Source of the DNA: Rhabdornis inornatus
Lineage: Eukaryota > Chordata > Aves > Passeriformes > Rhabdornithidae
Direction: 5' to 3'
Assembly (NCBI GenBank): GCA_013397075.1
Contig: VWZS01009947.1
Span: forward strand, 248,001 to 312,000
Length of the DNA stretch: 64,000 nt
Shown here: one piece after another, positions 1 to 13,700 of the stretch
Position numbering within the stretch: position 1 is the stretch's first letter
Layout: every line of letters starts with the position of its first letter
Notes under the pieces: generated by a model
Database searches by the model: none
What the model was told of the DNA's origin: nothing
Seen by the model: the letters and a program-made list of their open reading frames with translations, nothing else
Program-made: the position numbers and the translations under genes

Positions 1-680
1 CACATATATATAGATATGTCTTTTATCTATAAGTAGTGGTGTATGGAAGAGATATTTGCTTCTTGGTAGACCAAAAAGAAGGACTTGAACTTTTCTGGTA
101 GTAAATTTTGCAAATCCTGGCATGGTAATAAGTTGCAGTGGGCTCTGTGGTCCGTTCTGGCAGGGATGCACTCAGACCAGAAAGACACATCGGTAAAGTT
201 TTGTGGCAGATGGGCTCTGTTTCCCCTCTGTGGGAAAACACAAATGTCTGAATTCTCTGCTCTTGCTTGCACATCTCAGTGGGGAAAGGTTTCAAATAAA
301 ACCACTTCTCTTTTTAGAGCTGAGGGGTCTTGTAAGGTGGCTGTGAAGAAACAGTAGATAATAGTAAGTCGTGTTAACCATTAGCGAGCATTCAGAAGTC
401 ATCACTCTGAACATCAGATGAGAAGGCTGAGTGTGGCATAATCTACCTTTTGTAGCACTGCCTATTTTTAGGCTCCCTTCTCCAGTTTCTAAACTATTGT
501 GGACCGTCTTTAAAAATAAAAAATCTTTCCTAACTACATGATTCCAGTAGCTCTGTGCTCCTGTGTGTTCATGTGTCCATGGTCCCTGTGCAGGTGGATA
601 AAGGAGCATTTGATATTATTTACTCTTGGTGCATTTCAAACTGTATCAAGACAGTTTCTCAAAACAAGGCTGTTCAGGAT

Positions 681-753
681 TTTGTGGAGTTTGTTGTTTG
701 GGTTTTTAACCTCTTGGTTTTTGTGGGGTGTTTTTGTTGTTTGGGTTTTTTTC
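681..753. repeat. T/G-rich low-complexity tract
   Basis: Runs of T broken by G, GG and GGGG with only a few other bases. This kind of degenerate GTTT-rich tract recurs several times in the window (3829-3894, 63447-63545, and as A/C-rich complements at 17908-18011 and 26846-26945). Open frames across it are artefacts of composition. Confidence 0.6.
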
Positions 754-1880
754 ACTATGGTATTTAAAATATATTTTTAAAAATTGTTGCTTAAGTATTT
801 TGGGAGCCAGACTTGAGCATCAGTTTACCTGTTTATTCAGGAAAACCATGACATGGAATGGATTCCTGCAGAGAGAGGGACTCATTTGCCAAATCCTGCC
901 AATCAAGACAAGAAAGATGAAATAAAAGCCAGCAACATAACAGGTAGAAACACAAAATACTTTTATTCTTGCCTAAGCATAAGGATTCATGTAAGGAATA
1001 TAGGAGAAAAATTTGAAGATAATTTTATTTAGATTGGGCTCTTAAAAATCTGAACAGATTTTTCTCAACCACCAAAGTCACATCTTTCTAACCTGTACAT
1101 CACTTTCCAAATTTAAAAATATTTTTTCTTCTTCCATCCTTCCCTGCTAATTTGAGGCTCTAAGGTCTTTCATAGCCCTGCATGAGGAATATCATATGTA
1201 TTTTAATAATTTATTTTTAATTCTGTTCTCTCTCTAATGCAGATATTCTATCAAAACAAAAATGACAGTTTTGATGCCTGTATCTGGCACAAGCACAGCC
1301 TAAGAAAAAATGATGAATAACAGGGAAGAATAATCAGGTGTACTTTGGCATACTAGATACCCAGTTTCAAATGACTGTGATTACACTTTTCTCCCCTGTT
1401 CTTTTGTCACTAAAATAACATCAAGCACATTTCCTTCAAAAAATACATTTTGAGCCTATTAGAGAGTATAAGTTAAGGTCAGATTTTTCAAATGTGCTCA
1501 GCATACTGAATGCAGATGGAGTGCTAAGTGGTCTGGTGTTTTGTGGCTTGTTTTTTGTTTGCTTTTTTTTCCTTTTTCTTAATGATCCCACAATAGGATT
1601 TATGGGCATAAAATAACTTTGAAAATTCAGCTGCTGTGTAAATGCTCAGGTCTGCAATAGCTGGTTCTTAACAATCTTTTCATTTCGGAAAAAGCATTTT
1701 GGCTGTGGAATTTTCAGGCATTTTCCCAATTGCCAAACTCTGCTCTCATTGTAATCAGTGAAAATAATTTAATCTTAAATCTTATCTGATGTGGGTTTTT
1801 GGTCCTGCCTTGTCTTCTTTACCCTTTGTCCATACGTATATGTTTAGGAATAAACTTCACCTGAGCTCATATAGGAGTAA

Positions 1881-1900
1881 ACCTGTGCCTCAGCACAGGT
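1881..1900. repeat. Short perfect hairpin, 8-bp stem
   Basis: ACCTGTGC and GCACAGGT are exact reverse complements separated by the 4-nt loop CTCA. A stem this short can arise by chance; no function is inferred. Confidence 0.5.
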
Positions 1901-2196
1901 CCCAGCTCTTTGCTCCTGTATTGGGGGTGGATCAGGCACATGTGACTCACACCTGCCAACACATGTACTAATTGTGGCTTTTCCCTAAACCTAAACAACC
2001 CATCTAGGGGTTAGATGGCTGTATAGGGGTTTTTCATATGCAGTCCTTTAGGACTGATGAGGATAAATACACTTCCATGATGCAACTGTGCTCAGCTATG
2101 GTAGATGCTAGCCACAGTTGTCATTGTGGATGAAAAACACAGGGGTCATTCAGTGTGCAAAAGCTCTTCATCTCTATTTTCACTTTGCATCTTTAC

Positions 2197-2213
2197 TTTT
2201 TTTTTTTTTTTTT
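2197..2213. repeat. Poly-T run (17 T)
   Basis: Uninterrupted run of 17 T. I could not recognise a retrotransposed body attached to it, so it is called only as a homopolymer. Confidence 0.8.
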
Positions 2214-3777
2214 GCCCCACTAGTTTCACTTGAGAAAAGTAATTCCATATCAATTCTGAAACCTCTACCTACAGCTCAGGCACTGTGTAGCTCTACACTA
2301 TGGCTATTCCTGTTTAAATTACTTGCTTTTTTCATTGTGAAACTGCTTATACCTGGAACTGATTTTTGTACCACAGGCACAGAAATGGACCAGTGACTAA
2401 CTGATTAACTCTCTAAGACATCATGTATTTCACATTGTATCCATCTGTGCTATGACGATACCCTTCTTTATTTGATTATGTTCCTTGAGCTCTCTAAATG
2501 CTAATTTAGGAAATTATTTGCTTGGCATTTCTTCATCTTCTTTGTTGTTGTTATCACTATTATTAATAGAGACAATGAGCATAAGGAGGTATTTGGAATC
2601 TCTGGTTTTTTTTCTCAATTTATGAGAAGAGTTTCGTTTTTAACAGGTGAACTTAGGATAAAAGAGACTAGATCTTAGCACATCATTGCTTTCTGGTATT
2701 GTTATGGTATATGAATATATAATTCCTTGACTTATTACAAACTAATACAAATCTGTGTGGTTTTTCTCCACCTCTTTTAACCTCCTACTTTCTTAGAGCA
2801 TATGTTAAGAATGCCACCCGTAGCAAAAGATCAGTGTAAAGCATCTGTTGCAAATTATCCAGCTGAGATTGATTGATTTTTCAATTTGAGCATTTAACTC
2901 TCTCAGTTTAGATTTCAACCTAGACCTCAACTGAATTTCAATAATGACACATGCCAGACTTACATGCTAGAGAGCTCCTGAAATTCAATGAATCCAACAT
3001 TGGTAATTAATGGATATTTAGGCACCAGTTGACCTTGCACCTTTCTAATAAACCTCTAGGAAACTAATAGGTTAAGACATAAAGAACCTTTCTGAAATGT
3101 CCCTTGTGGATTAAGGTTCCGGGACTGGCAGGCACTGAAGCTTGCAACCTTCCTGTGTTTGAAGGTGTCTTGTTTTGGAACTCCCTGTGCTTATGAGGTC
3201 TGCAGCAATCCTTCTAGGATTGTTTAAACAGGATTTATAGCCAAGCAGTGAACCAAACTAGCAGTAAAAATTCTTAAATTACTGTGCTAGGCAGTCTTCT
3301 AAGCTGTACTGAAAAAGTAATCACTTCCACTTAGGAATCTTGATTTATATTTTTTGAAAGAAACCTTGTACTCTGGTAGCATTTTAGTCAACTTATTTTG
3401 TTGTGGCAATAACTACATTTCACCTAGTTTTCTTCCCCTATTTCTGTCAGTATTTTCTACTATTTGAAGGGAATCTCATTTAGTTCAACAAAGTTACTAA
3501 GATAAATACGTAGGAAATCCAGCTGTGACTGTAACATTTGGAGGAAGGGATGAAGGTTCTTTGTAAGCCAACCAAATGAATTGGATAGTTTTCTACACAT
3601 CAGTTAGAACATTAGATACTTGACTAGCAAGATAATTTTCAAGTTTGAAATCTGTTCCTGTTCCTAATGGAAATGTGAAAAAGTAATTTCTTACCACTTC
3701 TGTGAGATTTTTGTAGAGGGGCCAGAAAGGGAGATGCTAATGTGGGTAGCAAGAAGTCTAGCCATACAAAGCAGTTG

Positions 3778-3817
3778 CAGAAAATTTAGAGTATCAGAAA
3801 ATTTAGAGTATCAGAAA
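3778..3817. repeat. 17-bp tandem duplication, about 2.3 copies
   Basis: The unit CAGAAAATTTAGAGTAT occurs twice without a mismatch (3778-3794 and 3795-3811) and a third copy begins with CAGAAA. The perfect identity suggests a recent local duplication, and the site may vary in length between individuals. Confidence 0.85.
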
Positions 3818-3828
3818 CCTTGTTTTAG

Positions 3829-3894
3829 TTTTTTTTCTGTTGTTGTTGTTTTGTTTTTTTTTGTTTTTTGTGGGTTTGTTTGTTTTGTTTCTTG
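3829..3894. repeat. GTT/TTTG-rich low-complexity tract
   Basis: Starts with a T run followed by (GTT)n, then TTTTG and TTTG units. Composition alone defines it; no longer element is visible around it. Confidence 0.7.
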
Positions 3895-6000
3895 TGCAAT
3901 GAAAATTTAGAACTGCGGACTTTTCTTTCACAGACTATAGACTCTATGTCTAATTTTCTCTACCCAAAAGAGGCAAGGTGACAGTGTAGAGCTTTCACTG
4001 ATATGTTATGAAACTGCAAAGCCTGATGAATAGGCAACTGCAGTTTGTTTACAGAATTGTGGCACAGAAAGTCACCACGACTTTGAAACTGAGCTGAGAT
4101 CCATACATTGAATAGCACATCTGCGTAGCATTGTTGCAAACTGTACTGCAAAGAATCAAGAGTCATGTTTCCCCTGAGATTAGAGGTAATTTTTATGTTT
4201 CTGACCTTCTGCTAAACAAGAAACCTGCAGTTACAAGTTAGTTCACGGTAAAATAAAAGCTTATTACCTGTGGGACCCTTGAATCTGGGGAAGATTCAAG
4301 CCATGTTGCAGGTGAATACTCAATCTCAGTTGCTCGCTACAGAAGCAGGGAAACTGGGCTTTCCCAAAGCACCAAGTCAGGAAAAGAAGAGGTCTCACAT
4401 TGCAGGACGTCTCTGTCTCCACAACCACAGGAGAGAAGGGAAGTGAGGAGAGCACACAGCCAGGATTTCTTCCTCACTCTGCTCCTTGGGAACATGAGCA
4501 CAGACAACCACTGTAACCACTGATCCAGGGGCAGGAAAGCCCTGGGGAAAGCCTCACCAATGCAGTATGCTGCTGCCTCCCTTGCAATGGGTGTCCTGCT
4601 CTTTCAGTTGACCTGAGCCTTCCTTGATGCACTGCATTCCAGCAGGTGCCTTTATTTCCCATAGCATGTATTTCCTTTACACTGCCTTATGCTGTCCTGC
4701 CTATACCACGGTAAACAAAGAGTAAATCCTTTATAAGTGACTACATGACAAGCACAAGACAGACACAAGAAACACTGTCCTATTCTTGTGGCTGAGAAGG
4801 GATTTAAACTCTGTACAATGTGCCACTAAAGATTTCTTGCAGTGGTTGGAATTGCGTTATTTGTAACCAGAAATAATCGTGACAAAGACAGTTAAATTCT
4901 GCATCGGTTTTTGCCACCTGGATTCATGTTTTGTGACGAAGACCAGGGAGACAAAGAGAGTCAATCTTATGGCAATAGTGCTGCATGTCATGCTGTAATA
5001 ATATTTATCTATGAACAGAGACCTTCATTTGAATTGGGCAATTGTGATAAAGCAACAGAGACTTGCAGTGAAATGTCTTTATATTTTTAGTTATGGGTTT
5101 GGCTTTTTTGGGTAAATTTTTCCTTCAGTTTCTGCTTTGAGGAAGATAATTCATTCTCTCCTAATTCGGTAGCGATGCATTCATTTTTTTTAGCTTGGTA
5201 AATCATGTAACAGATTGGTTTGATTTCACAAAGGAACAAGGAAAGGAATACAGGCTTAGAGGACAGATAAAATGTCATAACTCTCCTGTTAAAGTTAATT
5301 TGAGTAAACCTGAACCTTCAATTATGGCTCAACAATGGTTGAATAAGTCTTTCCTGTCCCCAAGTCCCAGCAGGTATCCACTTGCTGACAGCAATTCCCC
5401 AATCTCACTAGAGCAGATAATTTGAGCTAAATCATACATTGTCCCCTCATCTCGCGTTCAGAAGGCGAGGAGGTGATAAGTGTTTTCTGAGGTGTTTCTG
5501 ATATGTGTTTCCCTGAGGTTGTGAACGCTGATTACAGAAGTGAGTCAGAGTCCATGGAAAGGGAGTTTTCTGCTAGATAAAACTCTACACTGTGGTTTCA
5601 CTGCGGGTCAGAGTGACTTCTGTCAGAAAGGAGAAACAGTATTAACTTTAAAGGGGGCCCTCAGAGTTAAGGGCAAAAGGCAGCAGTACTATTACTGGGC
5701 TAGATACCTTGCCCTGCAGAGCAATTCTGTGGTTTCAGAAATCTTCTTCTTGCTCCCATGAGGAGAGGTGAGATAACCAAACTTATCTCAGAGTTCAGTA
5801 GGAATGCTATAGAAAGCCTTGTTCCTCTTGATGTAAAGCAGGAACAATTAATCCTGTTTCCCATCTTTGGGCAAGTCACTGTCATCTCCTGGCTGCTCTG
5901 AAGTTTGCTGATGGTTGTTTTCCCTGCACGTGCACCATCAGAAACAGGCAGATGTCCAGGCTGGTGAGAGTGTTAGTGTTGAAAACACATAATCACAGAA

Positions 6001-6478
6001 TGATTATATGCAGGTGCTTTATTGAAGAGCTCTGGGAATCAGGGATGCAGACCCAAATCTGACTCTGACATGGACCTGAGATGAATGTGTTTTTAAACCA
6101 TTTTTGTTATATAACTATATATTAATTATTAAACCCATATTGTTCTATTGTATACATTGATCTTGTCCAAGCATGAATTCTGGTGATTTTTTTGTTAAGC
6201 CCCCTCAAATATTCTTTCTCATGATTCTTGTTACAATTACATCGTTTCTCATGATTTTTATTATGATTAAACAATAATCATATTAAATTACCAAACAATC
6301 ATATCATTTATCATATGATGATTACGCAGGTGTAGCTTCACATGATTTAGAAAAAAACAAAGCTCAATATTCGTTCCCAGGGCCTAGTTCCCTTTCCCAG
6401 GCCTATTCCCTGAATCTATTGTATGCGGTTCCCATGATTTTTAGAAACATTTTAACCCTATGCTATCAAGAGCAAGTG
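6001..6478 (-). mobile_element. Solo-LTR-like block of an endogenous retrovirus, minus orientation (non-coding relic)
   Basis: Read on the minus strand, the block ends with CAATAAAGCACCTGCA at 6009-6024, a polyadenylation signal placed as in the R region of an LTR. Upstream of it (higher plus coordinates) are AT-rich blocks and T-rich stretches resembling LTRs of passerine endogenous retroviruses as I remember them. No gag, pol or env reading frame lies on either side, so it would be a solo LTR. The plus-strand left edge may be the TG at 6009 and the right edge the CA near 6477, but I could not find convincing target-site duplications. It starts next to an AATCACAGAATG string that resembles a CR1 3' terminus, so it may sit beside an older CR1 scrap. 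Family and edges are uncertain. Confidence 0.5.
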
Positions 6479-6479
6479 A

Positions 6480-9400
6480 GTGGGCATGACCAGCAAGAGC
6501 TGCTTTTCTAGGGACATGTCTGAGTTGGGAAGAGCAGAGACCAGGTAAGGTGTCCTGCCATGGGTAAATGACAGTCTGAACTGGCAGGTAACTAAAGAGC
6601 TCTGGGCTGGGTTTTTGTTCCCCTCTCTGTGGCTTTCAACAGAATAAGTGGAGAGATTTGCTGCTCTATCACTAGCCTCTCCCAAAAGGAACGAGCAGCC
6701 TGTCCAGCTGTGGAGGGGGAATTTACCTTATCTGGATGGCATGAAATTGGCTGGAAGCTGTCACGTTGAAACATTAGAGAAGGTCTCAGTATGTTCTACT
6801 TGAAGTGACACCTGTCCCTTTAAAAACTGGAATGTTTGCAAAGACATTTAAATCCATACATTATGAAGAAAAGAAAAAAGGTCATATTGCATTTAATGAA
6901 ATATTCAAAGCTGCCTTCTTTTTTTTTTTCTTTGTTGAAATCCCTGCCCACCAAAAACCTATTTCAGCCTGAAAAATCTCATTCCAAATCAGAAATACTT
7001 TGGAGGGGACAAAGTTAACTAGCAAGAACTTATTATCTACACATCTGTAGCTGTGTAGTCACAATTCAGATGATTGACTGTCACTTCCATGTCTCTATAG
7101 GAAGATTGAGTCTTTTCTTTCCATAGCTAAAATGAATGCTATCAGAAGTTCTGTGTTTGACAAATGCAAAGTCTAAAGTTCTCTTGCAGAAGAGCATGGT
7201 AGACAAGATCTCAAATGATATGTCCTTATAAAAGGGAAATGTTTATTTAGGAATAACCACACCATTGTGGCTTTCTGTAGCATTACAGTACTACTTGGAA
7301 CAAACAAAAAAAAATTTGTAGCACTAAGTTTTGTTCACCACAAACAGTAAGAATTAATTTTGGCATCTTTTTCATAGGTTCTGTTTCTTTAACATTAGAA
7401 ACTTTTTCAAGACTTATCTGAGTTTGTTTAGCCAGCTGATATAACAGTATGAAATTTCTATGTTCACATCTCCTGTCTCATGAGCAGAGGGAGATGGATG
7501 AGGAAATTTATTGGAATTTATTTTTTTTTCCAATTCAAAGCACACAACTTTGTCTAATTAGCCCAAAGATGTATGTATGTTTGTGGAAATGAAGGTGCGA
7601 ATGGGGGGTAATCAATTTTGACTACTTAGAGCATCTCTAGGTGGTGAGGGAGAAAGAAGAATAAAAAATTCCAAACAAACAAAAAAACCCCACCAAAAAC
7701 GCTATTTTATTCTGCTCCTGTTGTGGAAAACCATTCTGCTACTAAGTAAAGCAAATGCTGTGCAAACTTCTGGCTACTACGACTTTTATTGTTATTTGAC
7801 AGATGGATGTGCTTGTTTTTAATGGTCCTGATTTGCCTTGAATATCTGTATCTTGTCACTTCTGGCTGAGCACAAGGAATTTGTTGGCACAATTCAATGC
7901 AGACTACCTGTCGGTAGCAATATGCTTACAAACACTAATGTTGCAGCTGGAGTTAGCATATTTTTTTAATGACTTGATTGAAGTATAGAATTGCTTTCTG
8001 GGCCCTGTGGACTTTCTACAGGAGTTTCCTGTGAAGTTTCTGCAGGAGGTATCTTAGCAAGACAGGAGCTCCTTGCCCCTAGCATCCTCCTAGGGACACA
8101 CGGTGTGGGGGCCGTATGATGTTTGAATGCCAGCCTTGGTCCTTAATGGGTCCCTCCTACTTCTTACTGACACCTGCTTAGCCAGAATTTAATTTGCTTT
8201 TTGCAAAGAACTGAGAACTAACCCCAGGTTTCTGGACATGGTTCCTCTGCTTAGTAATGTGGCACCTGTTTATGCCCATGTGCTGTTATTTCGTGCTGTG
8301 GGTTTTGGTGGTGCTAGCCAACAAAATTCTCAAGGCTGACTTTAGGTTTAGGCAAAGTGGGCATTTGCCAGCAAAGTGGCTGTGGGGCAAAAGACCAGCT
8401 TGTGATTCTCTGTGCTGCTTTGACTGTGCTTAGGAGCCTGGAAAACTGAGCCTCAGAAGGGGTTTATGCTACAGAAATACAGCAACCATCCTTCTCCCTT
8501 GCAAACAGCAAATTCAACTCTCTTGATCTTCTCTTTTTCTGTCTGTTATCTTTATCTTGTTTCTTTCCATAGCTGGAGTTATGTATCCCTGTTAGAGGTT
8601 TGAGTTTTCATCCTTGGAAAAGTTAAATTCTCACTGCATTTCTCAAAAGCTTTGAGGTGGCCTCATCTGTCACTGTATATCTGGATTTGTCTACCCTACT
8701 TACATAGCTCCGCAGTTTCTGAGTTATGGGTGTGCTGTAGAAAATTATTTGGTTTCCCACATCCCTTCACAGAAGAATGAGTGGGCTTTTTCCTCATGTA
8801 ACATTCAGCCCCTGTGAAAGCATCCATATTTCTATGTTCCCCAAACATCTGAGGACTGATGGTGTCTTTGCCTTGCTCCAGCTCAACTTTCTTCTCTCTG
8901 TGCCCTTTCTGAATGGGCAGCACAGAAAGCTCTGCATATGGGGAAGACGTGGGTTTTGCACATACAGCATGAACACTGCCAATGGCACACGCAGTGAAGC
9001 TTTTTCATCCCAAAAAGAATGAGGGCGGACCTAACACTGTGTTAAATGGAGTGCAGAAATAGACACTGGTGACTCCATAATGCAACTCCCCCTCTGCAGG
9101 AGCACAGCACTTTAGGGAATGACAACAGAAGGCAAATCCGTGCACAGGGACTCTCTGGATTATGGGGTGATGTGGGAGCACCTCCATTCTGGAGCAGAAC
9201 AGCTTTTTCACAGTGTCCAAACAGCAGTAGACCAATCAGAGGAAGTACCGGTCCCATGGAAAACTTGGAAAAAGTTTGGCCAGCTTTCTGCATTCAATGT
9301 TGGGGCTCTTTGCAGAGAGCCGCAAGTAACACACGTGATTGTTTTGTTGGTTCTGTGTCTGCTGCCAAAGAAAGTGGTGTGGATCCCGTGGGTGACATGC

Positions 9401-10450
9401 AGCTGCTGAGCCAGCCAGCTCTCAGGTCAGCCTGGCTGCCTGCCACCCACATGCTGGCTGAGTGAGCCCTGGCTGCTGGGGATGGATTTCAGTGGGTGGT
9501 TTTGCTTCTCTTTGCGGGGTATGTTAGTTTTGCATCCTGCCATGCCTCTGACTGGTATCTCTTCTGTGGTATTGTGGGGGAATCTCTTCAAAACAGGTCC
9601 ATGTGAATGTCTCTGGGTAAATAGTTTCCTGCTTTTAAGTGCTGTTAATGAACTCAAAATGAGATGTACAGAGCATGACCATTAGCATTTGTTAAAGAAG
9701 TGGGATGTGCTAGGTCCCAAACAGATTTATATAACATGCAGTCTTTCCCCACACCTGCTAGACTTGCTTTTCTCCAGACAGCTCAGCATGAGGGCAGAGG
9801 TCAAAGGGCTTTCTTTAGGTATTCTCTGAAGCTAACTCTGTGGTCTCAAATGTTGAGTTCTTCAGGTGTTTCTTTTAGAGATATTTCAATGCCCCACTTT
9901 TATTTATTAAACTCCTGATTTTGGTGTTGGTGCAATATTTTTTTTCTTTTTTCATTACTGGCAAAAAACTCTAAATTGCAAAGAAGCAAGTCCCAGGAGC
10001 ATGATAGCATCCTTTACTTGCAGTTACTGCTGCTGTGTGTGTACACACATAGACGTATGTGCACCTGCTTTATCCAAAATAGTGGTGATCATAAACATTA
10101 CTGGTGGTAGTTTTCCTAGATGTTTAAATGGACTGAAACAATAAATTTACTAGCTTAGATTTCTTTCCCGAGTTCCAGGTGGTAGCCCACAAATACTATA
10201 GTTTATTTACAAGGGTTCTATTTAAAACTGGACAGTTTTTCTTTGCATTAATCATCCAAATTCATGAGTACTCCCACCCTGCTAAGACTGTACCAGGGCA
10301 GCAAAGCCCTCTTGAATTTAAAAAACAAACAAAACAAGAAAAGGGCAGAGAACATGATCTCATACTTCTGTTTAGTGTGATGTCAACTTCAATCATGCTT
10401 TTAATTGTTTATCAATTGAACAGCAAGATAATTATACCTGATTCTGGCTT
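6480..10450. other. Gene-free unique sequence
   Basis: No recognisable exon, RNA gene or repeat family. The interval 8700-9700 is somewhat richer in GC and holds several overlapping short open frames on both strands, but none looks like a known protein and they overlap each other in conflicting frames. Confidence 0.55.
10036..10049. repeat. TG/CA dinucleotide palindrome
   Basis: TGTGTGTACACACA is a perfect 14-nt palindrome, formed by a short TG run turning into a CA run. It is most simply a small dinucleotide repeat. Confidence 0.5.
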
Positions 10451-10454
10451 CCTT

Positions 10455-10738
10455 TAAAGCAAGGCCAGGCTCTTTTGAGTGGTGTCAGGGACCAGGGCAA
10501 GAGGTAACAGACATGTATCAGAGCATCTGGAAACACCTTTCCACTCTGGGTATAACAAAGCATAGAAACAGGCTACTCAGAGAGGATGTGGTGTCACCAT
10601 TCTTGCAGGTGTTTAAAGCCCACCTGGCCATAATCCTGAGTAGCTGGCTTTGAGTGGTCCTGCCTGGGCAGGGGGATGGACAAAATGACCTCCTTGGTTC
10701 CCTTCCACTCTCAACTGCTCTGTGATTCTATCATCACA
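10455..10738 (+). mobile_element. CR1 LINE 3'-end fragment, plus orientation
   Basis: The stretch follows the conserved 3' untranslated part of avian CR1 elements in order: an AAGGCCAGGCT start, a sequence of the 'accagggcaagaggtaac' type, a GGCTACTCAGAGAGGATGTGGTGTCACCATTC-like block at about 10571-10603, a 'gcctgggcagggggatggacaaaatgacctcc' block at about 10663-10693, and a terminal CTGTGATTCTATCATCACAG resembling the short 3' terminal repeats of CR1. It is strongly diverged from the consensus I recall, so the insertion is old. It is 5'-truncated, as usual for CR1, and carries no coding part. Confidence 0.85.
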
Positions 10739-13700
10739 GCTCATCCCTCTTCACCTTTACGTGGTTTCTTCCAAGACAGAGTAGGTGAAGAAGGGGAAAG
10801 AAAGGAATGGCACAGAATGATAGGGCAAACCTTTAGGAAAGGGATAGAGAGACATGATGGAACCCCTGAAATGTTAGGAAACAAGAGACTGTCACCAAAA
10901 AAAAACCTGGAAATGCAGTGCAGCAGAATGCTAGGGACTGACCCACATGCAGGAAGGTCAGTCCAGAAAAGTCATTAAGCCTTCACTGCTCTGTGTGTGA
11001 ACACCAATGATTTAGACATGGATATAGGTCTGTAAGGCACTCGTTGGATGTTGAGTTCTCTTCCTTTTTATGTAATGCAGCTGTTGTACAGAGCAACACT
11101 GTAATGCTACGCATCAAGAACTAGGCTCCTTGACAGTTCCTGGCATTGATGCGACTTTTGCTCCAGGCCCAGAAATGGATCAATGGGCAGTGTGGTCCCT
11201 TGCTGCTCCTGGAAGACTCTGCTGTCATGGTCCTGGGGGCTGCAGAGAGAGTGTCAGCCCAGACACCTGATGAATACAAACTGAGAAGAGGCTTCTGTTA
11301 GTTTATAACCTGCAGAATATCAAAAGAAACTGTAAGAAAAGAGGAAGCATCCTGTGTTCATCACCTTAATATAATCAGGAATGTTGCTTTTTTATTTTTT
11401 CTTTTCCTTTTATTCCCCTACCCCACTCCTCCCTGTGCTAATATCATTATGTCTTTTCTATATATTATCTGGGGGTAAACTCTGATGGTTTCACTATGGA
11501 AAAAAAATCCCTCCATGCCACAAAACAGATTGAAGCTGTGCCCATTCAATCTTTTTTAGCTGAGTTCTCTTTGTTCAGTTTTCTGCCCAGTGGTGACAGG
11601 TGCCACTCTTCTGGAGAGAGATTACATTGAAGTGTGACGAGAGTCCTTTTAGCAGGCATTTATATTAATGATCGCTAGCTGTGTTAATGCTTAATTCTCC
11701 TTTTTTCCATTTTTTTTAATAGTCTTCATTGAATAAAAATATGAAACAGTGATATTGCTATGGCCACTTGGAGTTTAATCAGAACACTTACTGTGTTATT
11801 TATCTGTCCTTACTAGCAGTAGCTTTCTTGATTTCGAGAGTGTGGTTCCTTGAACTGCTTTCTTTAAAACAGGCTAGGCCATCTCTTTACAATGAACAAG
11901 AATAATTTTCTGTTTACTATGTGGGGTTTTGTTGATTGTTTTTTTTGTTTGGCTTTTTGGGGGAGTGGTTTAGAGGTTTTCCTGGCCCTTTTTCTGGTTA
12001 TCAGTTTGGTTTTTTAAACCTGTTCTTAAATATTAGAATTTTGTTGAAAATTAGATGCATCAATGGAGCTGTTACCATGTTACCACTCAAGGTAAGAGAA
12101 GTTCCTTGAGAGTCTGCTGATGTGTGTGGCAATGAGGCAGCTAATGTTAGGGGCTGGCATATCCTGGCTACTGGGAGGGAATGTTTCAAAAGTTCCCACA
12201 TCAAAAACTATTGTTGCTGTCAGCAGGAGAGGGTAGCAGGCTCAATGCAGGAACTGAAAAGGATTGTCTTTGATTTGATTTCTCCTGGTGAGGGAACTTT
12301 CAGAATATGAGTATATGGTGGAAAAACACTAAGATGCCCAACATAAATACCTGAGTGGATTGGGAGTGAAAAGAGGTCTGACAGTAAAGCCTGTCCTCTT
12401 TTCCTGTCATCTTTCTAGTGCATGCTTTGGTCTCCTTTGATAGTTGTGACTGAATATAGGCCTAATGTACCCCAGACCTGATCCCCAATCCCAACTGCTC
12501 TCTTTCCATCCTCCTAGAATTTGTACTTCATATCCTGCTGACATTGCAGTATTACTTTGAACTTCCCTCTTTTGGTAGCCTCCTCCTGTGGATTCCACTA
12601 AGTCACAAATTCTTGAAACTAAATGTTCTTCCCTAACTGATTCTCCAGGTCTCCACTGTATTTCTAATTTTAAATTTGTTAGTATACCTTAGTAAACCTG
12701 ACATGTCCCATTAGGACCCGACTTCTGTTTCCTGGGAAAGTGTCCTCTGAAGTAACCTCAGTGTGTCCACTGAAATTTCTAAGCTAAAAGAAGGTTATCA
12801 GGGCTCTGGAATATCCAGAGAAAGTAGATGTGTTCCCGGAGATGCTCAAATGTTCTACACAGCATTTCTGAAATGTTGCATTATGTTTTCCCTGTGGCAC
12901 TCACATAATCTTGTTTCAGTAATTGAAAGTTACAGAAATTGGAGCTTTATCATTTAATAACCTTCCTACTTGCTGTTTGCTCAGATGACTATGATCTAGT
13001 TAAAAACATTATGTAAATGTATTTATAAACAAAAAGTAATCAGCCTGTAGAGGAAGGAAAGCCAAAGGAGGAAAACACAAAAAAGTAAGAGACAAAAATA
13101 ATATACCTGAGACTTGAATTCAGAAAACAGTGATCAGTCCCGCTTTTATGTGAAAACAGTGGATGTGCTGACTACCTAACAACCATAAAATTCTTGCTTT
13201 TTTGTAAAGTGTTAACTTTAGTAATTGGGTATTTTGACTGATGTGAAGTGAGAGCAGCTTAATATCTGACTAATCTCTTATTAGGACACTTTATTTGCAC
13301 TTGTCAAAAAGATGGTTTCTTTTCTCTTTTATCTCTGTTTTCTAAGGTTCAGCCCTCCACTACAGATTGTAGTTTGTTTTTTGAAGGTCTGAAATATAAA
13401 TCATCAGCAGAAATGGAATAAAAGTAAGTCTCTGGCTGCTTCAGCGAGGGGCAGGACAAGGCCACCTGTTTGGTTCTCAGACTGACCAAGAAGCTTTGAG
13501 CCACTGCATACTTCAAGTGGTTATGGGGTTGTACATTACCAGCAGAATTCTCTTAGCATGAATGTGCAAGTACTTGATAAAGACCTGGCAGTTTCATCAA
13601 TCTGTAAGAGACATCAATTTTTTTTTTTCCTAAGTTTATTTTTGGGAAGAGAGAACTTAAGGCATAATTTAATCTGTTTTGGGGTAATTGACACTGTTAT

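Larger units (their letters stand above)
1..5990. other. Gene-free unique sequence
   Basis: Both strands hold only short open frames of fewer than about 110 codons, none resembling a protein family I know. There is no CpG-rich promoter-like patch. Small T/G tracts and a short tandem duplication are listed separately. I see nothing else that can be named. Confidence 0.6.
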
